64,000 nt of DNA, from the NCBI RefSeq assembly GCF_024295805.1, contig NZ_JANCLX010000016.1:120167-184166 (forward strand). Reading direction: 5' to 3'. Below the pieces are notes generated by a model. The model searched no databases and was not told where the DNA came from. It saw only the letters and a list, made by a program, of their open reading frames with translations. Made by a program: the position numbers and the translations under genes. This DNA comes from Streptomyces cucumeris. Lineage in GTDB: Bacteria; Actinomycetota; Actinomycetes; Streptomycetales; Streptomycetaceae. Position 1 is the stretch's first letter. Each line of letters opens with the position of its first letter. This document shows positions 17,455-25,847 of this stretch, in pieces.

Positions 17455-17495
17455 CTTGTACGGTGTATGGCAAGCCCTGCCATGCACCGTACAAG
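17455..17495 (+). promoter_or_regulatory. Long inverted repeat, probable TetR operator of the efflux operon
   Basis: Arms of 18 bases (17455-17472 and 17478-17495) around AGCCC, complementary except at one position. The outer CTTGTACGGTG/CACCGTACAAG is perfect. It ends 20 bases before the transporter start codon, where it would block transcription. The TetR-family gene at 19122-20030 is the obvious ligand. Confidence 0.8.
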
Positions 17496-17515
17496 CACGT
17501 CCCCGGGAGAACCCC

Positions 17516-19042
17516 ATGACGGCCTCGACCGCCGATACCGCCCCCGCCGCCCCGCCGGACAGACCGGTCGGTGGTCATCCGCGGCGCTGGCTGATCCTCG
17601 GCGTCATCTGTCTGGCCCAGCTGACCGTGCTGCTGGACAACACCATCCTCAATGTCGCGGTCCCCTCCCTCACCGAGGAGATGCACGCCTCCACCGCAGA
17701 CATCCAGTGGATGATCAACGCCTATTCGCTGGTGCAGTCCGGGCTGCTGCTCACCGCGGGCAGCGCTGCCGACCGCTACGGACGTAAGAAGATGCTGGTC
17801 ACCGGGCTGGCGCTCTTCGGTGTGGGGTCGCTGTGCGCGTCCCTGGCACAGGGGCCGGGAGAGCTGATCGCCGCCCGCGCGGGAATGGGCATCGGCGGGG
17901 CGCTGCTGATGACCACCACCCTGGCCGTGGTGGTGCAGGTCTTCGACGAGGAGGAGCGCACCAAGGCGATCGGGATCTGGGGCGCGGTGAGTTCGCTGGG
18001 CTTCGCCACCGGACCACTGATCGGCGGCTCCCTGCTGGAGCACTTCTGGTGGGGCTCGATCTTCCTCATCAACCTCCCCGTGGCGCTGCTCGGACTGGCC
18101 GCCGTGGTGCGGCTGGTGCCCGAGTCCCGTAACCCCACCGGAGACCGGCCCGATCTGCTCGGCGCGCTGCTCTCCACGATCGGGATGACCGGTCTGGTCT
18201 TCGGGATCATCTCCGGTCCGGAACACGGCTGGACCTCGATCCGGGTGCTCTGCTCGGCCTTCATCGGCGTGAGTGTGCTGACCGGGTTCGCGCTGTGGGA
18301 GCGTCATATCCCCCATCCCATGCTGGATATGCACTTCTTCCGTGACCGCCGCTTCGTGGGCGCCGTCGCCGGGGGCGTTCTCGTGGCCTTCGGGATGGGC
18401 GGTTCGCTCTTCCTGCTCACCCAGCATCTGCAATTCGTACTCGGCTACGACGCGTTGGACGCGGGACTGCGCACCGCGCCGCTGGCGCTCGCGGTGGTGC
18501 TGGTCAACCTCTCCGGTCTGGGCGCCCGGCTGCTGCCCAGGCTCGGCACCCCGCTGACCGTCATTCTCGGCATGGGTCTGCTGGCCACGGGTCTCGCCGC
18601 CGTCGCGGTGTTCGGCTCGGACGGCTACGGCGGGATGCTCCTCGGCCTGGTGGTGATGGGCCTCGGTATCGCCGTGGCCATGCCCGCGATGGCCACGGCG
18701 ATCATGTCGGCCATCCCGCCGGAGAAGGCGGGGGTGGGTGCCGGGGTCAACGGCACCCTCACCGAATGCGGCAACGGTCTCGGTGTGGCGGTACTCGGTG
18801 CCGTGCTGAACTCGCGCTTCGCCGCACTGCTGCCCGCCGTGGCCACCGGTGCGGGGTCGCTTCCGGCCGCCGTGGCGGCCGCCCGGACCCCCGAGGAGCG
18901 GGCGTCGGTGACCGATGCCTTCGCCTCCGGCGTCGAGACCAGCCAGCTGGTCGGGGCGGCGGCGGTGCTGGCGGGCGGACTGCTGGCCGCACTGCTGCTC
19001 GGACGGGCCGAACGATCTTCACGGAACGCCGTGGCGGCATAG
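17516..19042 (+). CDS. DHA2-family (EmrB/QacA-type) MFS drug exporter
   Basis: A 508-residue protein with about 14 membrane helices. It has the antiporter signatures of DHA2 pumps: LDNTILNVAVPSL in helix 1 (near residue 40), the loop motif AADRYGRKKML near 84, and the GPLIGG motif-C region near 164. It uses the proton gradient to expel hydrophobic compounds. ATG 17516 follows GGGAGA; an upstream in-frame ATG at 17456 would start inside the operator. The TetR gene lies 79 bases downstream in the same direction. Confidence 0.9.
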   Translation: MTASTADTAPAAPPDRPVGGHPRRWLILGVICLAQLTVLLDNTILNVAVPSLTEEMHASTADIQWMINAYSLVQSGLLLTAGSAADRYGRKKMLVTGLALFGVGSLCASLAQGPGELIAARAGMGIGGALLMTTTLAVVVQVFDEEERTKAIGIWGAVSSLGFATGPLIGGSLLEHFWWGSIFLINLPVALLGLAAVVRLVPESRNPTGDRPDLLGALLSTIGMTGLVFGIISGPEHGWTSIRVLCSAFIGVSVLTGFALWERHIPHPMLDMHFFRDRRFVGAVAGGVLVAFGMGGSLFLLTQHLQFVLGYDALDAGLRTAPLALAVVLVNLSGLGARLLPRLGTPLTVILGMGLLATGLAAVAVFGSDGYGGMLLGLVVMGLGIAVAMPAMATAIMSAIPPEKAGVGAGVNGTLTECGNGLGVAVLGAVLNSRFAALLPAVATGAGSLPAAVAAARTPEERASVTDAFASGVETSQLVGAAAVLAGGLLAALLLGRAERSSRNAVAA

Positions 19043-19121
19043 CATCGGACATGTATGACCCGCTGCCCGCCCGGGGGTCCCGGACGGGTGGCGACAGCGC
19101 ATCGAAGAAGGAGAGCGCGCC

Positions 19122-20030
19122 ATGGCAACCGGCAGCCGTGCCATCAGTCCGCGGTCCAGTGTCTGGCTCTCCGAACCCAAGACACCGAGGCGCAAGGGAG
19201 CTCAGCAGCCGGTCGGTCTCGACCGTTTGAAGATCGTCGCGGCGACGGTCCGGCTGCTGGACGCCGAGGGGCTCACGGGGTTCTCGATGCGACGTCTGGC
19301 GGCGGAGCTCGGTGTCACCGCCATGTCCGTCTACTGGTACGTGGACACCAAGGACCAACTTCTTGAGCTCGCCCTCGATGCCGCCATGGGCGAGATCGTG
19401 CTCCCCATCGAGGCTGTCGACCCGGGGCGGGTGCCCCCTTCGGCGGCGGAGGCGGCGGAGGCACCGGCCGCGGAAGGACCGGCGGGGGCGGCACCGGCGG
19501 CGGGCGTCGAGGGCCGTCTCCCCGCCGAGCCACGTGACTGGCGTGATCAACTGCGCCAACTCGCCACGGAGTGCCGGAAGGTACTGGTCCGCCACCCCTG
19601 GCTCTCCCCGCTGATGGGCGAGTTCCTCAATATGGGGCCCAACTCGATGGCGTTCAGCAACGCCGCACAGGCTGTGGTGCGCAACAGCGGGCTGCCGCTG
19701 GAGAAGGTGTCCAGCGCCCTCGCACTGGTCACCCAGTTCGTCTATGGCTTCAGCACCATCGAGGGCCGGTTCGCCGTCCGCTGCCGTGAGGAGGGCATCG
19801 CCCAGGACGAGTTGTTCGACGAGGTGATGACCACGGTCAAGGACCGTCCCGACTTCGACGGCACCCGGGAGATGTTCGCCGCCCAGGGCGATGTCAGCGT
19901 CGATGAGATGCGGAACCGGGACTTCACCTTCGCCCTGGACATCGCGATCGCCGGTATCGAGGCCCTGCGCGACACGACACTGCGCGACTCGGCCCTGCGC
20001 GACACGGCTTCGCCCACCCGCGAGAGCTGA
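19122..20030 (+). CDS. TetR-family repressor of the adjacent efflux pump
   Basis: A 302-residue regulator. An N-terminal extension of ~30 basic residues precedes the HTH (about 33-80: LDRLKIVAATVRLLDAEGL, then MRRLAAELGVTAMSVYWYV). The YWYV recognition helix resembles that of tetracycline-type TetR_C repressors. An Ala/Gly/Pro-rich insert (about 105-135) separates the DNA-binding head from the ligand domain, which makes the protein longer than usual. The C-terminus has two degenerate LRD repeats (RDTTLRDSALRDTA). It probably binds the 17455-17495 dyad and is itself part of that transcript. Confidence 0.85.
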   Translation: MATGSRAISPRSSVWLSEPKTPRRKGAQQPVGLDRLKIVAATVRLLDAEGLTGFSMRRLAAELGVTAMSVYWYVDTKDQLLELALDAAMGEIVLPIEAVDPGRVPPSAAEAAEAPAAEGPAGAAPAAGVEGRLPAEPRDWRDQLRQLATECRKVLVRHPWLSPLMGEFLNMGPNSMAFSNAAQAVVRNSGLPLEKVSSALALVTQFVYGFSTIEGRFAVRCREEGIAQDELFDEVMTTVKDRPDFDGTREMFAAQGDVSVDEMRNRDFTFALDIAIAGIEALRDTTLRDSALRDTASPTRES

Positions 20031-20112
20031 CCCCTCGGTCCGGCACCGGCCGCCCGTGCCGCGCCCGCCGCAGCGGCTCCGGCCCGGGCCGCCGTCCCGT
20101 CCCGCCGCCCCC

Positions 20113-20964
20113 TTACGCCACCGGCAGCTCCTCCCCCTGCACCGCCTGGATGTCCAGCTCCACCCGCAGCGTGGTGCCGATCGCCGCGATACCCGCCGCG
20201 ACCACCTGGTTGTAGTTCATCGCGAAGTCCTCCCGGCGCAGCTCCGCCGTGGCCCGGAAGGCCGCCCGCACCCCGCCCCAGGGGTCAGGACCGGTGCCCA
20301 GATAGGTCAGATCGAGATCCACTTCCCGGATGACACCGTGCATCGACAGCTCACCGTGCACGGTCCAGCGGTCCGGCCCCGCCGCGCTCAGATGGGCGCC
20401 CCGGTACGTCAGCATCGGGTACTGCTCCACGTTCAGGAAGTCGGGCGACTTCAGATGGCCGTCCCGCATTCCGTTCCCGGTGTCGATGCTGGCCGCCTGG
20501 ATCACCGCCTCCACGGTGGACTTCTCGATGTCCTTGGCTATCCCGATCCGCCCGCCGAAGTCGGTGAACCGGCCGTGCACACTGGATATCCCCAGGTGCT
20601 GGGCCGTGGCGGCCACGGTGGAATGCGCCGGATCCAGCGTCCACGCCCCCGGCGGCGGCAGCTCCACCCCGCCCTGCCGCGCCAGCACCACCGTGCCCAG
20701 ATCGGCCCGGCCGGAGCCGGTGACGATGGCCGTCGAGGCGATGGGCGCATAGCCGACGGCGGTGGCGATGACCGTGTACGGACCCGCCGCGAGCGGCTCC
20801 TCCGTACGCACCGAACCGTCCTCCGCGGCCTGGGCGCGCAGCACCTGCGCACCCGTCATATCCGTGACGGTCAGCACCGCGTGCTGCACCGCCCAGCCGT
20901 CCCGTGTGCGGATCCGGGCCCGCAGCCCCGCTGCCCCGCCCGTGCCCGCTTCCGTGGTCGTCAT
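20113..20964 (-). CDS. YceI-family protein with N-terminal carboxypeptidase-regulatory-like domain
   Basis: A 283-residue protein. Residues ~12-95 form a carboxypeptidase-regulatory (transthyretin-like) beta domain: AVLTVTDMTGAQV, EDGSV, AAGPYTVIATAVGYAP. Residues ~105-280 are a YceI lipocalin-like barrel: WTLDPAHSTVAATAQHLGIS, HGRFTDFGG and MRDGHLKSPDFLNVEQYP. YceI proteins bind isoprenoid-type lipids. No signal peptide is visible, so it is probably cytoplasmic, unlike enteric YceI. The same extra domain occurs three times on the transporter encoded just upstream, suggesting the two proteins act together. Confidence 0.88.
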   Translation of the reverse strand: MTTTEAGTGGAAGLRARIRTRDGWAVQHAVLTVTDMTGAQVLRAQAAEDGSVRTEEPLAAGPYTVIATAVGYAPIASTAIVTGSGRADLGTVVLARQGGVELPPPGAWTLDPAHSTVAATAQHLGISSVHGRFTDFGGRIGIAKDIEKSTVEAVIQAASIDTGNGMRDGHLKSPDFLNVEQYPMLTYRGAHLSAAGPDRWTVHGELSMHGVIREVDLDLTYLGTGPDPWGGVRAAFRATAELRREDFAMNYNQVVAAGIAAIGTTLRVELDIQAVQGEELPVA

Positions 20965-21104
20965 GCCGCCTCTCGCTCCCGCTCCCGTGTGACTGGTCTT
21001 CGTGCGCCGGATCCAGGCGCCGGTGTGAGGCCGTCCCCTGCCTCTAGTACACCGCCGCCCGGATCCGGGTTCCGGGTCACGGCGGACGATTCCGCCGTCC
21101 CGGT

Positions 21105-21145
21105 CCGGGCCGGGGCGTGTCTCCGCTCGTCACGCCCCGGCCCGG
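21105..21145. terminator. Hairpin downstream of the MFS-carboxypeptidase-reg gene
   Basis: A perfect 15-bp stem, 21105-21119 with 21131-21145, four bases past the leftward stop at 21150. It may limit read-through into the YceI gene. Confidence 0.8.
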
Positions 21146-21149
21146 AGTC

Positions 21150-23807
21150 TCAGTCGCCCGGGTGGGCGAGGTCGACGTCGTGTCCGTCGACCCCCTCCCC
21201 GGAGACCGTCAGCGCGCCCGCGACCGGCGGATAGCCGCTCGCGATCACGGTGTAGTCGCCCGCGTCCAGGTCGGTGAAGGCGTAGGCGCCGTCCGTCCCG
21301 GTGGTGGCGGTGGCGATCACGTTCCCGGCGGCGTCCACCAGGGTGACCCGGGCGTCCGCGAGCGGCCGCTGACCGGAACCGGCCCGTACGGTGCCCTGCA
21401 CCCGGGCGCCCGCCTGGAGGGGTATCTCCACCCGGGTCAGCCCCTGGGCGCCGACCTCGACCGGCAGCGCGGCGGGGCGGAACCCGGCGGCGTTCACCGC
21501 GATGGTGAAGGTCCCGGCGATCAGCTCCTCGAAGCCGAAGTCGCCCTGCTCACCGGTCTTTCCGGTGGCCAGCACCTCACCGCGGACATCGGTGACCACG
21601 ACCATCGCACCGTCCACCGGGCGGCCGTCGGCGGCGCCGCGTACGGAGCCCACCAGTCCGCTGGTGGCCGACAGCACGATGTCGAAGCCGAGCGGTTCAT
21701 CACCGATCATCACGGTGGACGCCTGTGGCTGGTGACCGTCGGCCGCCGCGATCAGGACGTAGGAGCCGGAGCCCGGCGCGTCCAGGGCGTACGAGCCGTC
21801 GCCGTGCGCCACCGAGCGGCCCAACTGCCGTCCGGCCAGCGAGATCAGGGTGACCGCGGCACGCGGCACCGCGCCGCCGTCCCCGTTGCGCACGAAACCG
21901 TGCACACCCTGCCGGGGCGGCTGGTCCGCGCCGCCGCCTTCGGCGGAGGCGAACGCCGCCAGGCGGTGCGGTGCGGCCTGGGCGGCCGGCGCACCGTCGG
22001 AACGCGGTTCGGGCACCGCGGCGGAGGGCGCGCCCACCAGCGCGGGCTCGAGGTCCGCGAGCTGGGCGGCGGCGGCCGCCTCGGTCTCGGCCCCGGACTC
22101 GGCCTGGGCCTCGGTCACCGCCGGAGCGGTGTCCGCCGGGACGTCACCGGACGCGGTCGGGGCGTGCCCACCGGCCTCCTGGGAGCCCGAACTGGTCTTC
22201 AGCGCGACCTCCTTGATGAACAGGGTCAGCAGGAAGGCGAGCAGCGCGGACGGCGCGGCGTAGAGGAAGACATCGCCGATGCCGTGGCCGTAGGCGCTCT
22301 CCATGACCGTCCGCAGCGGCTGCGGCATCGTGTCCAGGTCGGGGATGCCCCCGCCGCCGGTGCCCGCGTGGCCCAGCGCCGCGCCCTTGGGGCCGAGGTC
22401 GGCCAGGCCGTCCTTGACGTAGTGGGTGACCCGGTTGGCGAGCACCGCGCCCAGCGCGGAGACACCGACCGCACCGCCCAGGGAGCGGAAGAAGGTGACG
22501 ACGGCGCTGGCCGCGCCGAGGTCCTGCGGGGCCACCTGGTTCTGGGTGGCCAGCACCAGGTTCTGCATCATCATGCCGATGCCCAGGCCCAGGAGCGCCA
22601 TGTAGACGGCCAGGTGCCAGTACGGGGTGTCGTAGCGGATGGTGCCGAGCAGCCCGAGGCCCGCGGTCACCAGCACACCACCGCTGACCAGCCATGCCTT
22701 CCAGCGACCGGTCTTGGTGATGATCTGGCCGGAGATGGTCGAGGAGACGAACAGTCCGCCGATCATCGGGATCGTCATGACACCGGACATGGTCGGCGAC
22801 TCACCGCGCGCCAGCTGGAAGTACTGGCTGAAGAAGACGGTGCCGGCGAACATCGCGATACCCACGAAGAGCGACGCCAGCGCGGTGAGGGTGATCGTCT
22901 TGTTGCGGAACAGCCGCAGCGGGATGATCGGTTCGCTCGCCCGCGACTCGATGAGGATGAAGATCAGCGCCAGGACGAGCGAGCCGCCCACCATCGCGTA
23001 GGTCTGCCAGGAGATCCAGTCGTACTTGTCGCCGCCGAAGGTCACCCAGATCAGCAGCAGGGAGACCGCGGCGCTGACGAACAGGGCGCCGGCCCAGTCG
23101 ACCTTGACGTCCCGCTTCACGACCGGGAGCTTCAGGGTCTTCTGGAGCACGATCAGCGCGATGATCGCGAACGGGACGCCGACGTAGAAGCACCAGCGCC
23201 AGCCGAGCCAGTCGGTGTCGGTGATCACGCCGCCGAGCAGCGGACCGCCGACGGTCGCGACGGCGAAGGTGGCGCCCAGGTAGCCGCTGTAACGGCCGCG
23301 CTCACGCGGGGAGATCATCGCCGCCATGACGATCTGGGCGAGGGCGGACAGACCGCCGACACCGATGCCCTGGACCACCCGGCAGGCGATCAGCATGCTG
23401 GTGTTCTGCGACAGACCGGCGACCACCGAGCCCGCGACGTAGATCAGCAGCGCCGACTGGACCAGCAGCTTCTTGCTGAACAGATCGGAGAGCTTGCCCC
23501 ACAGCGGGGTGGCGGCCGTCATGGACAGCAGGGCGGCGGTGACCACCCAGGTGTAGGAGGACTGGCTGCCGTGGAGGTCCGAGATGATCTCGGGGAGCGC
23601 GTTCGAGACGATCGTGGACGACAGGATCGCCACGAACATTCCGAGCAGCAGCCCGGACAGGGCCTCCATGATCTGGCGGTGGGTCATCGGCTCCGAGGAG
23701 TCGGAACCGTGGCCGTGATGGGCCCGGTGACCTCCTCCCGCGTGCTTGGCGTGGGCGGGGTGCCCCGCGGGTCCCCGCACACCGCCGTCCGGTGTGGTCG
23801 TAGCCAT
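21150..23807 (-). CDS. DHA2-type MFS transporter with three C-terminal carboxypeptidase-regulatory-like repeats
   Basis: An 885-residue protein. After a His-rich N-terminus, residues ~40-550 are a 14-helix DHA2 exporter: FVAILSSTIVSNALPEI in helix 1, the LWGKLSDLFSKK loop and the GPLLGG motif C near 195. An Ala/Glu-rich linker follows. The last ~265 residues are three repeats of ~83 residues, each opening (V/G)xVxG.VR...G and closing G.Y/F.(V/I)...G..P. Typical DHA2 pumps stop at ~500-550 residues, so this is a fusion nearly twice that length. It is preceded by a MarR gene eight bases upstream with its own operators. It probably exports a toxic compound, with the repeats acting as a binding module on one face. 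Confidence 0.88.
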   Translation of the reverse strand: MATTTPDGGVRGPAGHPAHAKHAGGGHRAHHGHGSDSSEPMTHRQIMEALSGLLLGMFVAILSSTIVSNALPEIISDLHGSQSSYTWVVTAALLSMTAATPLWGKLSDLFSKKLLVQSALLIYVAGSVVAGLSQNTSMLIACRVVQGIGVGGLSALAQIVMAAMISPRERGRYSGYLGATFAVATVGGPLLGGVITDTDWLGWRWCFYVGVPFAIIALIVLQKTLKLPVVKRDVKVDWAGALFVSAAVSLLLIWVTFGGDKYDWISWQTYAMVGGSLVLALIFILIESRASEPIIPLRLFRNKTITLTALASLFVGIAMFAGTVFFSQYFQLARGESPTMSGVMTIPMIGGLFVSSTISGQIITKTGRWKAWLVSGGVLVTAGLGLLGTIRYDTPYWHLAVYMALLGLGIGMMMQNLVLATQNQVAPQDLGAASAVVTFFRSLGGAVGVSALGAVLANRVTHYVKDGLADLGPKGAALGHAGTGGGGIPDLDTMPQPLRTVMESAYGHGIGDVFLYAAPSALLAFLLTLFIKEVALKTSSGSQEAGGHAPTASGDVPADTAPAVTEAQAESGAETEAAAAAQLADLEPALVGAPSAAVPEPRSDGAPAAQAAPHRLAAFASAEGGGADQPPRQGVHGFVRNGDGGAVPRAAVTLISLAGRQLGRSVAHGDGSYALDAPGSGSYVLIAAADGHQPQASTVMIGDEPLGFDIVLSATSGLVGSVRGAADGRPVDGAMVVVTDVRGEVLATGKTGEQGDFGFEELIAGTFTIAVNAAGFRPAALPVEVGAQGLTRVEIPLQAGARVQGTVRAGSGQRPLADARVTLVDAAGNVIATATTGTDGAYAFTDLDAGDYTVIASGYPPVAGALTVSGEGVDGHDVDLAHPGD

Positions 23808-23815
23808 GGATGTCC

Positions 23816-24301
23816 TTATCGTTGCGAAGGTGTACGGGTTATTGCCTCGCCCTGGTGGGCCGGGGGCCGACAGCGGGTGTCGCCGAAGCCGGTCCGCAAC
23901 CGGGCGAGAAGTTCATTGAGACGGCCGACGTCATCGTCGGACCAGTCGCTCAGACAGCGGGCGAGCGCTTCGGTATAGCGCTCGGAGACCTCTCTGAGCA
24001 GCTCTTTTCCATCGGCGTTAATGCTCAGCAGCCGCGATCGCCGGTCCAGCGGATCGGGTGTGCGGTCCACCCAGCCGCGGTCGGCGATATGCGCCACATG
24101 GCGGCTGGTCACCGACATATCGATGTCGAGCAGCTCGGCGAGTTTGCTCATGCGCATCTCGCCGTAGCGGTCGAGCAGCATCAGGACCACGGCCGAACCC
24201 GAGGGGCAGTCGGGCGGCAGCACCCGGCCCAGACCCCGTTTGACGGCGCCGATGGCGCTGAGCTGCCGGGCCAGCTCCTCGTACTGGCTCTGTGTGGCCA
24301 C
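23816..24301 (-). CDS. MarR-family repressor of the adjacent efflux operon
   Basis: A 161-residue winged-helix protein. MRMSKLAELLDIDMSVTSRHVAHIADRGWVDR (described here in parts: recognition helix around MSVTSRHV, residues ~60-75) and the wing DPLDRRSRLLSI are typical of MarR. I chose GTG 24301, with GGGAGG four bases upstream. A longer frame could start at TTG 24337, but that codon lies inside the operator. It is followed by the MFS gene after eight bases, so it is the first gene of the operon. Confidence 0.85.
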   Translation of the reverse strand: MATQSQYEELARQLSAIGAVKRGLGRVLPPDCPSGSAVVLMLLDRYGEMRMSKLAELLDIDMSVTSRHVAHIADRGWVDRTPDPLDRRSRLLSINADGKELLREVSERYTEALARCLSDWSDDDVGRLNELLARLRTGFGDTRCRPPAHQGEAITRTPSQR

Positions 24302-24324
24302 GGCACCTCCCGGATGGTGATCAG

Positions 24325-24366
24325 TTGCTTGAGGCAACCATAGAAGGAGTTGGTTGCTACAGGCAA
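24325..24366 (-). promoter_or_regulatory. Two MarR-type operators
   Basis: TTGCTTGAGGCAA (24325-24337) and TTGCTACAGGCAA (24354-24366) share TTGC-N5-GCAA, with centres 29 bases apart (close to three helical turns). They lie directly upstream of the marR-like start, the usual place for an autorepressor. Confidence 0.7.
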
Positions 24367-24545
24367 ATGAAAGGGCGATCTGGGCGGTAAACAGCCGTTA
24401 AAGAGTCGGGCAGGTTGTTAAAACACGCTGGTGAGGGCGCCGCTCGGCCGTGATGGATGGGGTGGCCGGAGCGCGGGATGCGTGACGGGGACCGCAGGGC
24501 CCCGGGGGTGGGCGGGATTACGCTCGTTCGCTAAGGTCGGGGGCC

Positions 24546-24746
24546 ATGGCGAACAACCCCCAGGGCCCCAACGGCAACCACGACCCGGCCGGTTCCACAC
24601 AGATGTTCCGCGCCTTCGTCGACGACGGCGGCCGACAGCCGCAGCCGACCACCGCGCCGAGCGGTGGATCGCGTATCGGCGTGATCGTCGGCGTGATCGT
24701 CGCGATCGCCGTCATCGCCGGGGTGGCCTGGCTGGCGCTTTCCTGA
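24546..24746 (+). CDS. Small single-pass membrane protein
   Basis: A 66-residue protein: a polar Asn/Gly/Pro-rich N-terminal half and a C-terminal membrane helix (about 44-65, rich in Ile and Val, IGVIVGVIVAIAVIAGVAW). The layout is that of a small tail-anchored protein common in streptomycetes, with no known function. The GTCGGGGGCC before ATG 24546 supplies a ribosome binding site. Confidence 0.6.
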   Translation: MANNPQGPNGNHDPAGSTQMFRAFVDDGGRQPQPTTAPSGGSRIGVIVGVIVAIAVIAGVAWLALS

Positions 24747-24787
24747 GCGAGGCCGGCCGGCGCCTTCCCGGGGGCGGGTCGTGCGGT

Positions 24788-24805
24788 GCCCGGCTCATGC
24801 CGGGC
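24788..24805. terminator. Short hairpin between convergent genes
   Basis: GCCCGGC (24788-24794), loop TCAT, GCCGGGC (24799-24805). It lies between the small membrane protein and the leftward lipoprotein. Confidence 0.5.
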
Positions 24806-24820
24806 GGTCGGTGTTGTCGG

Positions 24821-25735
24821 CTACGGCCGGGGCGATGAGGTCTCCCGCTCCGGCTTCCAGCTGACCGAGACGTCCCGCGTCTCGATGTGCATACCCAGCG
24901 GCACCCGCCAGGCGTCCACGCACACCGTCCAGGTCTTCTCCTTCTTCTGACCCGCGCCGATCGGCACCGGCAGTTCTTCCTTCGACTCCCGGGTCGCCCA
25001 GTCGATGCCGATCGAGTCGATGATGTGCGTCGCGAAGGTGACGGTGCCCGAGGTCACCGGCTCACCGCCGGTGTTGCGGAACCGTACGGTCACCTTCTCG
25101 CACCAGCGTTGGTCCGCCGCCGCCCGCTCCGGGTCGCCGACCACTTCGAGCGCCGCCGGTCCGGGTGGTTCCGGGGGTGTCGTCGGGGGATCGGGAGGCC
25201 GGGGTGTGGAGGGGCCGGGAGCCGGGGAGCCGGAGCCGCCCGGCGAATCCGGGCCTGAGCCGGAGCCGGAGCCCGAACCGGAACCCGAACCGGATCCATG
25301 GCCGGGGGTGGAGCCGCCGCCCGGCCGTCCGTGGCCGCCGGAGCCGCCCCCTTCCGTCCCGCTGCCCGCCGGGTCCGACCCGTCCGGGCCGTGGGATCCG
25401 CCGTTCCGCGTGCGCTCGCCGGGAGCCGCGGAGGAGGGCGTACCGTCCCGGTCCGCCGTCCCCTCGCCGCGTCCGCCCGCGCCATCGCGGTCGTCGCCGT
25501 CGCGATCCCGCCCGTCGCGTGCGCCGTCCTGGTCCAGCGGCGTCAGCTTCACGCCGCCCTTCGGCGGTACGGCCCTGGCCGTCCGCTCACCGTCGGGTCC
25601 GGCCGCTCCGGCCGCGACATAGCCGTCGCCGCCGCTGCCGCAGCCGCTGAGCAGTGCCCCCAGGCACAGCGCGACCGCCGAGGCGGCGATCGCCTTGCCC
25701 CGGCGGTCCGTTGTCCGGCTCGCTGCGTATCGCAT
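24821..25735 (-). CDS. Lipoprotein with long low-complexity linker and C-terminal beta domain
   Basis: A 304-residue protein with a signal segment and lipobox LLSGC (Cys near residue 32). About 150 residues of Gly/Ser/Asp/Arg/Pro low complexity follow, including seven or more Gly-Ser dipeptides. A ~105-residue C-terminal domain has WCEKVTVRFRNTGGEPVTSGTV near residue 210 and a second Cys in WTVCVDAW. That domain reads like the carbohydrate-binding (CBM2-like) or immunoglobulin-like domains of Streptomyces secreted proteins, with a pairable Cys couple. It is probably a surface protein with the domain held away from the membrane by the linker. Confidence 0.75.
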   Translation of the reverse strand: MRYAASRTTDRRGKAIAASAVALCLGALLSGCGSGGDGYVAAGAAGPDGERTARAVPPKGGVKLTPLDQDGARDGRDRDGDDRDGAGGRGEGTADRDGTPSSAAPGERTRNGGSHGPDGSDPAGSGTEGGGSGGHGRPGGGSTPGHGSGSGSGSGSGSGSGPDSPGGSGSPAPGPSTPRPPDPPTTPPEPPGPAALEVVGDPERAAADQRWCEKVTVRFRNTGGEPVTSGTVTFATHIIDSIGIDWATRESKEELPVPIGAGQKKEKTWTVCVDAWRVPLGMHIETRDVSVSWKPERETSSPRP

Positions 25736-25847
25736 CGGGTCAGTGTGGCTGACGACCCGTCAGGTGTACAGATATGTGCCGACCGCCGTATGACGGCGAT
25801 CGGCACATATCCGCGACGGATCGGTGGCCTGTCGGTGGCCGGGGGAC

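Noticed and set aside
21117..23978. A 953-residue open frame antisense to the MFS fusion gene
   Set aside because: Composition is typical of a GC-rich shadow; the leftward gene has clear transporter motifs, operators and ribosome binding sites.
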